This document shows, piece by piece, positions 25,401 through 33,362 of a stretch of DNA of 64,000 nt. The notes under the pieces are model-generated. The model did no database searches, was not told the origin of the DNA, and was given only the letters and a program-made list of their open reading frames with translations. Every line of letters starts with the position of its first letter. Position 1 is the stretch's first letter. Location: NCBI RefSeq assembly GCF_004793545.1, contig NZ_SRYA01000022.1, positions 20,199 to 84,198 on the forward strand, written 5' to 3'. The translations under genes were made by a program, and so were the position numbers. The DNA comes from Petralouisia muris (GTDB taxonomy: Bacteria; Bacillota; Clostridia; Lachnospirales; Lachnospiraceae).

Positions 25401-26243
25401 TTAAATTTTTCTTTTATTTTTATAATGTTTCCATTTTTTCAGAGCTTCCGGATAATTTCTGGACTTCATACCTGGAAATGCCTTCATCAGACGCTTTATG
25501 CCAAAGCTTTCATGTTCCAAAAGAGCCTCAAATTCCTGCTGGAGCCGTTTTATCCGTTCCTCAATTTCTTCACGGCTTTCTGTTAATTCTGCTGCTTTTA
25601 TCTCAATGCTTTCTTTCAGCTCTTCTCTTTTTTCTACAACTGCCGTTACGCCCTCATAAATATTTTCACCAATTTCATCTGATATTTCCCGTATTCTGAA
25701 AGCCGCTTCATCCATAAGCTTCAGATGCTTATTGAATTTCAGTATTGTGCTGAAAGTAATTGCAAAATCCGCCGCAAACAAAACCGAAAGCACTGACAAC
25801 ATTACTGTGCCGGGAATTCTCGGAATATCTTTCACCAATTTGTAAACGCCTGGATGAATCACATCCATCACCATAGTACATCCAATTCCCCACAAAATAG
25901 AAAATTTCAGACAGACATACCCACAAATATTAAAATTCTCATCAGAATAATCCCACCATTGGTTATGGAATAATTTTTCCAACAAAAATCCTGTCGCAAA
26001 TTCAATAACGGTAGTAAGTATCACAGACCCTAGAAAAAGCATAAGAAAATTTTTCTTTAAAGGGGTTAAAATCACAATCACCACCAGAACCCCGCAGCCA
26101 TATATGGGGCAGACAGGACCATTCAGAAATCCCCTGTTTACAAACTGCTTCAGTTCCAATGCTGCATAAGCTACTTCTGTGCACCAGCCTAAAAATGCAT
26201 AAATCAGAAAAATCCAGGCTATCTCGTAAAATGATACTGGCAT
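25401..26243 (-). CDS. CmpB-like ABC-type membrane protein (PF06541 family)
   Basis: 280 aa from MPVSFYEIAWIFLIYAFLGW with AAAGGAG upstream. Five or so membrane helices in the first 165 residues with the family marks YAFLGWCTEV, RGFLNGPVCPIYGCG and WWDYSDENFNICGYVCLKFS; then a long cytoplasmic coiled coil (about 180-245) and a basic tail. The family is annotated as putative ABC transporter permease but is often found without an ATPase. Function uncertain. Confidence 0.88.
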   Translation of the reverse strand: MPVSFYEIAWIFLIYAFLGWCTEVAYAALELKQFVNRGFLNGPVCPIYGCGVLVVIVILTPLKKNFLMLFLGSVILTTVIEFATGFLLEKLFHNQWWDYSDENFNICGYVCLKFSILWGIGCTMVMDVIHPGVYKLVKDIPRIPGTVMLSVLSVLFAADFAITFSTILKFNKHLKLMDEAAFRIREISDEIGENIYEGVTAVVEKREELKESIEIKAAELTESREEIEERIKRLQQEFEALLEHESFGIKRLMKAFPGMKSRNYPEALKKWKHYKNKRKI

Positions 26244-26321
26244 AAAATACTCCTTTAATTTCTGATATTAATTTCATATTTATCAATAAACTATCTGATA
26301 TTAATTTCTTTTTCTAATCTG

Positions 26322-27455
26322 CTATCCATGAATCTGAAGAAGTTTCTCTTTTAATTCTCCTTCTAGGCGATTCATCTCTTTCTCAGCTTCTCTGCGCTTT
26401 TCTTTTCCCTCTTTCTGAATTCGCATCACTTCATCTAAAGTGGAAATCAAAGATTCATTCGTCTTACGCAGCGTCTCCATATCAACAATTCCCCGTTCTG
26501 ACTCTTTTGCCGTTTCCACCGTGGCAATCTTTAGACGCTCTGCATTTTTCATCAATAACTCATTGGTTAAATCTGTCACTTCCCGCTGAGCCTGAGCCGC
26601 CTGAGCGGAATGCTCCACACCCATAGCAAGAACCATTTGGCTCTTCCACAGAGGAATGGTATTCACAATGGTAGATTGAATTTTCTCTACCATAACAGTG
26701 TCATTATTCTGTACCAAACGGATCTGAGGGGCAGTCTGAATGGAAATCATTCTGGTTAATTCCAAATCATGTATTTTTTTCTCAAACCGGGTACAAAGAG
26801 ATTCCAAATCTTTGGCTTCCTGTGCATCCTCCGGCAGCCCGGAATGATTTGCTTTTTCTATTAATTCTGTAAGCTCTGTCTTTCTCACCAGTTCTAATTT
26901 TCTCTTTCCTGCCAGAATATACATGGAAAGTTCTTTAAAGTATATCTTATTCTGTTCATACATTTTGTCCAGAATTGCAGCATCTTTCATCAACTGTACC
27001 TGATGTCCTTCCAAAATCTTACAGATTTTATTAACATTTGTCTCTGCCTTATCATATTTCGCCTTTAAAGCTGTCAGCTTGTTGGAAGTTTTCTTAAACC
27101 TTGCCAAAAATCCTTTTTCTTCTTCAGCATCAAAGCCTTTCAATTCCGTTACTACTCCTGTCAGCAAATCACCAATCTCTCCCAAATCCTTGGTCTGTAC
27201 ATTTTGCAACGCTTTTTCTGAGAAATCTGCCATTTTTTTCTGAGTGCCTGCGCCATACTGCAGCACTATATTAGAATTGTGCAAATCTATCTGATTGGTA
27301 AACTGATCGATCATCCTGCGTTCTTCTTCCGTGAGAATATTATCATCCCAGGCTGGTTCTGCTGGCTCTTTTTTATCTTCTATAATCTCTTCCTTTTCTG
27401 GAAAAGGCTCTAACGTTAATACTGGAGCATTTGAAAATTCTAATCCTTCACTCAT
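26322..27455 (-). CDS. TelA-family toxic anion resistance protein
   Basis: 377 aa, largely helical and charged, with no membrane segments. TelA features: the start region DDNILTEEERRMIDQFTNQI, then ADFSEKALQNVQTKDLGEIG, TELKGFDAEEE and IPLWKSQMVLAMGVEH. The family was named for tellurite resistance; its biochemical role is not settled. It lies between the XpaC gene and the CmpB-like gene on the same strand, a common trio in Firmicutes. Confidence 0.93.
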   Translation of the reverse strand: MSEGLEFSNAPVLTLEPFPEKEEIIEDKKEPAEPAWDDNILTEEERRMIDQFTNQIDLHNSNIVLQYGAGTQKKMADFSEKALQNVQTKDLGEIGDLLTGVVTELKGFDAEEEKGFLARFKKTSNKLTALKAKYDKAETNVNKICKILEGHQVQLMKDAAILDKMYEQNKIYFKELSMYILAGKRKLELVRKTELTELIEKANHSGLPEDAQEAKDLESLCTRFEKKIHDLELTRMISIQTAPQIRLVQNNDTVMVEKIQSTIVNTIPLWKSQMVLAMGVEHSAQAAQAQREVTDLTNELLMKNAERLKIATVETAKESERGIVDMETLRKTNESLISTLDEVMRIQKEGKEKRREAEKEMNRLEGELKEKLLQIHG

Positions 27456-27565
27456 GTTTTTCCTCCGCTTTTCTTATCCTTTTTTCTGTTATATTATGAC
27501 TTAATTTGTATGTTTTCATATTTTATTCAAATATCAGTTAAAACAAAAAGTTTAATCTACTTATA

Positions 27566-28795
27566 CTATTTAAAATCATTGCCCGTTAAACCCTCCTGTG
27601 CCAGCATAGTATGCAACACTGAGATATCAGAAGATACATCCCAGGCCACTTCTTCAAACAGGCTGTCCAACAATCTTTCAAATGCAAGATTCAGCGTATC
27701 CAATGTCTGTTCAATTTCTGTTTTAGACGATCTGATATTCTCTCCCTGAACAGGCTGGCTGTCCAGTTGCTGATATGCCTCTAACAATTTCACTGTAGTG
27801 GGTAAATAATATTCCATCAATTTCTGAATATCATCCAGAGCATCTGGATCTTCCTTCACCCGATCAAATATTTTCTGAATCAGCATTTCCATATGGGAAA
27901 TTTTGCTGGTAATCTCTTCTTCCGAAATGTTCTGATTGCACTCCCGAATTTTACGGATATACTCTTTTCCCTCTGAAATTACTTTCTCAACCTCAGGATT
28001 CCGGCTGCCCTCACTGGTTTTAGAACGATTCTGCCTCTCTGTTTCCAACTGTATTTGCTCTATCCGCTGCTTCTGGATATTCTGGTATTCCTGATATGTG
28101 TCGTGACTTACAATCAAACATGTATTATCATGATCCAGATGTCCCTGCCGAAACCAGCCTTTTTCAATCATTTTCTTTAAATCCTTTGCCACAAACCGGA
28201 AAGATTTTCCATTCTTATCTGCCAATTCCTTAATATTGCAATAAGTTCTCCCCCGCAGCTGTGCAATATAATTCCGATATCTCTTTAATCCCGACAAAAT
28301 ACTGCTTCCCTTCCAGGCCATAATTCCGCTTCCCAAAAGTAAAGGAACCAAAACAGAAAGTGCAATTTTAATTCCAATAGGAAAGCTGCCCAAAAAGAAA
28401 CTTACAAGAAATAAAATCATGATTGTAATTCCGATTCCAGCACTAAAGGTGTAACCGCATACTGCCAATACCCATCCTCCAGCTTTCAGGGAAGTATTTT
28501 TCTTAAATAACTCAGGACTTACATCTGTATTTGGCACCTTCAGAGAATTCTGCCCATATTGGTTATTCTGACAATTTCTTTCCCATTCTCTCTGTTTTTC
28601 TTTATTCTGATAAGAGAGAAAAGAAGCCCTATTCACCGCATCTCCTGCCGTTTTCAAACCTTTCTGGAGGGTATTGACTGCCTCATTCACTGAATTTGTA
28701 ATGGCTTTATTCAACTGATTAAAATCTTGAGAATTAATGGCGTCATCTACAAGATCTTTAATATCCTTCCCAAATTTCTCCCATTCGTTATTCAT
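27566..28795 (-). CDS. XpaC-like protein (5-bromo-4-chloroindolyl phosphate hydrolysis family)
   Basis: 409 aa from MNNEWEKFGKDIKDLVDDAI with TGGAGG upstream. N-terminal helical region, then two membrane helices (about 100-150, GITIMILFLVSFFLGSF and LSVLVPLLLGSGIMAW), a winged-helix-like segment KSFRFVAKDLKKMIEKGWFR and the C-terminal XpaC domain with MEYYLPTTVKLLEAYQQLDS. Usually paired with TelA, as here, 110 bp upstream. Confidence 0.88.
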   Translation of the reverse strand: MNNEWEKFGKDIKDLVDDAINSQDFNQLNKAITNSVNEAVNTLQKGLKTAGDAVNRASFLSYQNKEKQREWERNCQNNQYGQNSLKVPNTDVSPELFKKNTSLKAGGWVLAVCGYTFSAGIGITIMILFLVSFFLGSFPIGIKIALSVLVPLLLGSGIMAWKGSSILSGLKRYRNYIAQLRGRTYCNIKELADKNGKSFRFVAKDLKKMIEKGWFRQGHLDHDNTCLIVSHDTYQEYQNIQKQRIEQIQLETERQNRSKTSEGSRNPEVEKVISEGKEYIRKIRECNQNISEEEITSKISHMEMLIQKIFDRVKEDPDALDDIQKLMEYYLPTTVKLLEAYQQLDSQPVQGENIRSSKTEIEQTLDTLNLAFERLLDSLFEEVAWDVSSDISVLHTMLAQEGLTGNDFK

Positions 28796-28948
28796 GCATG
28801 CCTCCAAATCTCTTCTTTTGATATCATTTACAATCATATTATGAACTATCGTTCCCTCAAAATCAATACTTTCTTATTGGATCTTCCATTTCTATTGTGT
28901 TATTTTTCCCTGGATGATACAATATCTTGGAAAGTGAGGAATGAAAAT

Positions 28949-30649
28949 ATGAAAACATTTAAGGATTTAAGAGAATTACTGACAAGGATTGACCATAAAG
29001 GTTATCCGGCTTATAAAGATACCAGAGGAAGCTACCAGTTTGAAGGATATATCCTCTCTATCGATCATGTACAGGGAGATCCCTTTGCCGCTCCTTCCAA
29101 AGTCAGCATTCAGGTTCCAGGAAAAACCGCCGGATTTCCTTCTGATTTATTTCAGGAAAAACACAAGCGGACTGCGCTCCAGGACTATCTGATCCGCAAA
29201 TTTGCAAGAGAGGCAGAAACCTTTAATTTCAAAGCCAAAGGTTCCGGAAAAAGCGGACTGTTGTCTGTCAGCCGCTGCGGACAGGAAATTTTAGAGCGGA
29301 CTGCCTGCGAAATCCGGTTGGATGGAACCGTCATTGTGCGGATGGAAATTGGTTTTCCTGCCAACGGCAGAACCATTAACAGCAGAGAATTAATCAAAAT
29401 ACTCTTTGATTTTCTTCCAGGCTGTGTGAAGAAATCCTTATTTTATGCTTCCTTGAACAAAGCGGATGTTCAGAAAAATGCAGAGCTTGCAGAAGATCAA
29501 CAATATATCAGGGAACAGCTTCCAAAGTTAGGGCTTGCCGCTTTTGTTGCCAACGGCTCCATACTTCCAAGAGAATCCGGCGTTTCCAACCGCCCCATGA
29601 AACAAGCTGTTGCTTTTCAGTCTCCAAAATCTATGGAAGTTTCAATTGATCTTCCTAATTACGGTAAGATTGCCGGTATGGGAATCAAACAGGGCATTAC
29701 CTTGATTGTAGGAGGCGGATATCATGGGAAATCTACTTTGTTAAAGGCACTGGAACTGGGCATATACAATCATATTTCCGGCGACGGCCGAGAATACGTG
29801 ATCACCGATGATACAGCTGTGAAAATCCGAGCCGAAGATGGAAGAAGCATTAAACAATCAGATATTTCCATGTTTATCAATAATCTTCCCAATGGAAAAG
29901 ATACGGTGCATTTCTGCACCCAGGACGCCAGCGGAAGCACTTCTCAGGCGGCCAACGTAATAGAAGCTATGGAAACAGGAACAAATCTGATGCTGATTGA
30001 TGAAGACACCAGCGCAACAAATTTTATGATCCGGGATGAACTGATGCAGCGTGTCGTAAACCGTAATTCCGAACCGATTACTCCTTTTATTGACCGGGTA
30101 CAGGAACTTTTTAGCCAATACCATATTTCCACAATTCTGGTGGCAGGAAGTTCTGGTTCCTATTTCCATAAGGCTGATTGTATTCTTCAAATGGATCATT
30201 ACCTTCCAAAAGACATTACAGAATTTGCAAAACAAGAAGCCTATGCCTTTCCGATTCCAAATGATCCTGTAAAACCCAGTGATATTCCTTCTTTCCATCG
30301 AATTGTTAAATCAGACATTAACTTTAAGAAGAACGATAGAATTAAATTAAAAACACAGGGAAGGGATTCTGTATTGATTAATAAAGAAACCATAGATTTG
30401 CGGTATGTAGAACAACTGGCTGATTCCGAACAGTTATCTTCTTTGGGAATTCTTGTAAAATATGCACAGCTTCATATTTTTGACGGTAAAAAAACACTTT
30501 CTGAAGCAGTGGAAGAACTTTGCCGCATACTGAGCACCAAAGGCTTATCTGCTGTCTGTGAGGGAAACTATATCCCCAGCGGGTTTGCCATGCCAAGAAA
30601 ACAAGAGATATTTGCCTGCTTTAACCGGTACCGCTCTTTAAAATTGTAA
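28949..30649 (+). CDS. Predicted ATPase of the ABC class (PF09818 type)
   Basis: 566 aa from MKTFKDLRELLTRIDHKGYP (GAGGA 9 nt upstream). The P-loop is GGGYHGKSTLLKALELG (about residue 255). A Walker B-like LMLIDEDTSATNFMIRDELM and a His/Ser-rich ILVAGSSGSYF follow. The N-terminal 200 residues carry the family fold (YQFEGYILSIDHVQGDPFAA). It is transcribed divergently from the TelA/XpaC unit, with 153 bp between. Cellular role unknown. Confidence 0.9.
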   Translation: MKTFKDLRELLTRIDHKGYPAYKDTRGSYQFEGYILSIDHVQGDPFAAPSKVSIQVPGKTAGFPSDLFQEKHKRTALQDYLIRKFAREAETFNFKAKGSGKSGLLSVSRCGQEILERTACEIRLDGTVIVRMEIGFPANGRTINSRELIKILFDFLPGCVKKSLFYASLNKADVQKNAELAEDQQYIREQLPKLGLAAFVANGSILPRESGVSNRPMKQAVAFQSPKSMEVSIDLPNYGKIAGMGIKQGITLIVGGGYHGKSTLLKALELGIYNHISGDGREYVITDDTAVKIRAEDGRSIKQSDISMFINNLPNGKDTVHFCTQDASGSTSQAANVIEAMETGTNLMLIDEDTSATNFMIRDELMQRVVNRNSEPITPFIDRVQELFSQYHISTILVAGSSGSYFHKADCILQMDHYLPKDITEFAKQEAYAFPIPNDPVKPSDIPSFHRIVKSDINFKKNDRIKLKTQGRDSVLINKETIDLRYVEQLADSEQLSSLGILVKYAQLHIFDGKKTLSEAVEELCRILSTKGLSAVCEGNYIPSGFAMPRKQEIFACFNRYRSLKL

Positions 30650-30664
30650 TTTCAAATATCATCG

Positions 30665-30757
30665 TACCAGTACACTTAATATAATCTGCGCGAAACAACC
30701 TTATGTTTGGCATATAATATTAAGATATTTAATGTGGATTATACTAGTGTACTGGCA
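30665..30757. repeat. Inverted repeat pair in intergenic space
   Basis: TACCAGTACACTTAATATAA-TC at 30665-30686 and GATTATACTAGTGTACTGGC-A at 30737-30757 are imperfect inverted copies (CCAGTACACT identical, then TATAATC identical), 50 bp apart. Each copy ends in TATAAT. They resemble the GTGTACTAGTACAC operators of YtrA-type GntR regulators, but no such gene is present. The rest of 30650-30818 shows nothing more. Confidence 0.5.
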
Positions 30758-30818
30758 CTTGACATTCAAACTAACAGCACTGCAAGTGACTGTACCGGAC
30801 GCAGATGGCAATAGTCAA

Positions 30819-31340
30819 TCACTGAAACAATTTCTTTTTTGCCGCTATGTACAGGCAAACAGCGCTTATTACATCTGCAACAAAAATAAAATGTGCAATC
30901 ATATACACTACAGCCCATGTCTTTGATAATTTCCTTTTCTTTGTCATTCGAATAGCTGCACTGATCCCATACATAGAAGAAACAGCCATTAAAAAGAATT
31001 CCACCAGCGCTAACATAAAAATAAGAACCGGGGAAATAAGCAAAAAAGCAGGCACAGCCATCACAAACAAACATAACATCCCCACGGCAAATCCTGCCAG
31101 ATAAAAAGGTATTTGCAACAGTTTCACCATCATACCATAAAAGGCAAGTTTCACATCAGAATTCTGAAAAGCAAATGCATTATAAATATTAAATCCATAT
31201 ATAATAATCGTTAAAAAAGTATATATAATAAGAAACAATCCATGATTTTTTCCTGTTTTATCTGGCACAATAAAAAACAGAAAAAACAAATAAGGCCACA
31301 CTGTTAAAATAGCAGGAAGTATTTTTTCAAATCTTCTCAT
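30819..31340 (-). CDS. Hypothetical integral membrane protein
   Basis: 173 aa, four or five membrane helices (MRRFEKILPAILTVWPYLFF, GLFLIIYTFLTIIIYG, LLQIPFYLAGFAVGMLC and others) and a short basic tail. Its start overlaps the stop of the broken gene upstream by 4 nt, so the two once formed an operon. No family recognised. Confidence 0.75.
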   Translation of the reverse strand: MRRFEKILPAILTVWPYLFFLFFIVPDKTGKNHGLFLIIYTFLTIIIYGFNIYNAFAFQNSDVKLAFYGMMVKLLQIPFYLAGFAVGMLCLFVMAVPAFLLISPVLIFMLALVEFFLMAVSSMYGISAAIRMTKKRKLSKTWAVVYMIAHFIFVADVISAVCLYIAAKKKLFQ

Positions 31341-32113
31341 TGATTCTCCTTTTCACTTAATTTGCATAATTTTTTTAATTTCTCCCTGCAAGCAGGTCGT
31401 TCCAATAAGGGTTGATATAGCGGATTTTCTGTAACTATACGATACACATTGATCTTGAAAAAAGGAATTACAAAATTATCCTGAGATAATCGTAAGGTCT
31501 CAATAATCTCATCCACATAATGACAGAAATGCTCTTCTGCCATTTCCAAATCTTTCATATTAAGGTATACTTCCACCAAAAGTTCAGAAGGATGCACCCA
31601 ATTCAAAATAGGCATCATTGTTAGATTTATCAAATCTCTTACCTTTGTCTGGCGGATATATTTCCTTACATCTTTCGTTTTCCCCTGTTTCAGATAAACT
31701 TGAGCCAACATATGCATATGGGCGGTATCCATTCTCTCTAAGGAGAGATTTTTTAAATATTCTCTGCTTCCTGCAATTTTCAATTTTGATATATCTTCCG
31801 CTTAAAGCAATGGCTGCAGCCTGACGAAATCCAAATTTATCATACAACTTTTCATCCTGGTACACTTCCTCAAAAAGACGTGTAGATTGTTCCTGATAAT
31901 TTAAAAATACCTTTTCCTCTTCTTCAACTTCTTTTATGGTAAAAGCATACATGGTGACTGCATTTGCGACACAGCTATGTAGTTTATCCTCACTGCCCTT
32001 GGTATAATTTACTCCCACAAGTATAATTTCACCGGTATAATTCTCCAGAGATTGGGTATAATTTCTGCACTTAATCCGCTGCAATGCCGTATCTGCAGAA
32101 TTATTATACTTTA
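31337..32113 (-). pseudogene. Broken gene: PD-(D/E)XK-like fragment joined to a TPR-like protein
   Basis: Two frames. The upstream piece reads NNSADTALQRIKCRNYTQSL ... GEIILVGVNYT, like the C-terminal nuclease part of the PDDEXK_9 AAA-type proteins, then runs into helical sequence (NYQEQSTRLFEEVYQDEKLY). The frame is broken at a tandem 7-bp duplication, CAATTTT CAATTTT (31774-31787); without one copy the reading continues YIKIAGSREYLKNLSLERM to the stop at 31337. There is no start codon, and an in-frame stop lies just upstream of NNSAD. It is a truncated, possibly chimeric gene. Confidence 0.6.
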
Positions 32114-32235
32114 ATTATAACTGACAGAATTATCATTTACCAGAATAACATGCGCTGAATTTCTAAGATTAAAAATAATTCTGATATCTTTCTCATTTAA
32201 TTATTGCAAAATATACAATTATGATATATCTTTTA

Positions 32236-32264
32236 TTGACATTATTAGTAATTTTACCTATAAT
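32236..32264 (+). promoter_or_regulatory. Perfect consensus sigma-70/A promoter
   Basis: TTGACA (32236-32241), 17 bp, TATAAT (32259-32264), 27 bp before the start codon of the PocR-chemoreceptor hybrid. Both hexamers and the spacing match the consensus exactly. Confidence 0.9.
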
Positions 32265-32291
32265 AAAAATAAAAAAATAGGGGGCTTCATT

Positions 32292-33077
32292 ATGAAATTA
32301 GAAGATTTCTGTGATATGGAAAAATTTGAAGAAATCATGAGTAACTGGGCGCTCAGCACCGGCCTTGCAACCGTAGCTGTTGGAGCTGATGGACAATATA
32401 TCAGTGACTGCTATAATTTTACAGATTTTTGCATTAAGCTAACCAGAGGCAGTGCAGAAGGTTGTAAACGCTGTGAGAAAAACGATCGGGAAGGCGTTGG
32501 AGTATATTCCTGCCATGCCGGCCTTATGGACTTTGGCATTCCCATTACTTTAGATAATGGAACAGTGCTTGGAAGCATCATTGGCGGCCAGGTGCTGCCA
32601 GAAAACCCTGATGAAGAAAAATTCCGTCAGACAGCCAGAGAACTGAATATTGATGAAGATGAATATATCCAGGCGCTTCATGAAGTAAATGTCAAAACAC
32701 AAACAGAAATTGAAGCCTCTGCTCATTTACTGGGAGACGTAATTAACATGTTTGTCCGGGCAAGTTATGCAACAATGCAGAATCATCAGCTTGTTTCCGA
32801 ATTAAGAGACGGCATCAGCAAAGCGGCAGAGCAGCTTGTTTTGGCAAATGAAGATACAAAACAAATCGAAGGCTTCAGCAAACGTCAGAAAATTCTTGCC
32901 TTAAACGCCAGTATAGAAGCAGCAAGAGCCGGAGAAGCAGGAAAAGGTTTTTCCGTAGTTGCAAATGAAGTTCAAAAGCTTGCACAGGGTATGGGAGTGA
33001 CAAGTGTACAGATTAAGCAGGCGCTGAACAATGTGACTGATACGATTATGTCATTGAACAAAGGGGAAGAAGATTAA
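32292..33077 (+). CDS. Soluble PocR-domain / methyl-accepting signalling hybrid
   Basis: 261 aa with GGGGG 8 nt upstream. Residues about 5-165 are a PocR sensor domain with the Cys cluster CKRCEKNDR and [14 protein letters not shown]. Residues about 185-255 are a shortened chemoreceptor signalling hairpin: the tip sequence [20 protein letters not shown] is intact. No membrane helix and no HAMP domain. It would report a cytoplasmic ligand to a CheA/CheW system or, lacking one nearby, act otherwise. Its sensor resembles that of the pdu regulator at 9344-10570. Confidence 0.92.
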   Translation: MKLEDFCDMEKFEEIMSNWALSTGLATVAVGADGQYISDCYNFTDFCIKLTRGSAEGCKRCEKNDREGVGVYSCHAGLMDFGIPITLDNGTVLGSIIGGQVLPENPDEEKFRQTARELNIDEDEYIQALHEVNVKTQTEIEASAHLLGDVINMFVRASYATMQNHQLVSELRDGISKAAEQLVLANEDTKQIEGFSKRQKILALNASIEAARAGEAGKGFSVVANEVQKLAQGMGVTSVQIKQALNNVTDTIMSLNKGEED

Positions 33078-33158
33078 TCGCCTATAAGTCTGAAAATAAA
33101 GACAGCATGCAGAGTATACTACATATCATTCTAATAACATTAAGAACAGAAGGAGCCC

Positions 33159-33251
33159 ATGTCACTTCCTCACAAACAAATTATAAGAACAGGACTGCAT
33201 AGGCGCACCTGGATGAAATACATGTCCGTATTTTCCCTGACTTTTCAATAA
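33159..33251 (+). CDS. Possible short ORF or truncated gene start
   Basis: AGAAGGAG precedes an ATG encoding 30 residues, MSLPHKQIIRTGLHRRTWMK, then YMSVFSLTFQ and a stop. The basic start leading into a hydrophobic stretch recalls the N-terminus of a membrane protein, so this may be the remnant of a longer gene. The rest of 33078-33300 shows no other coding sign. Confidence 0.25.
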   Translation: MSLPHKQIIRTGLHRRTWMKYMSVFSLTFQ

Positions 33252-33292
33252 AAAATCGGATCTACTATAATATTTCATGACGGAATTCACTA

Positions 33293-33333
33293 AAAAAAGA
33301 AGCCGGAATACTTATCTATTCCGACTCTTTTTT
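33293..33333. terminator. Terminator downstream of gyrA
   Basis: The stem AGCCGGAATA / TATTCCGACT (33301-33310 with 33317-33326) has T-runs on both strands, so it can end gyrA transcripts (-) and anything coming from the left (+). Confidence 0.85.
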
Positions 33334-33362
33334 TCATTTTATTTTAAAGAAAACTATGCTAA

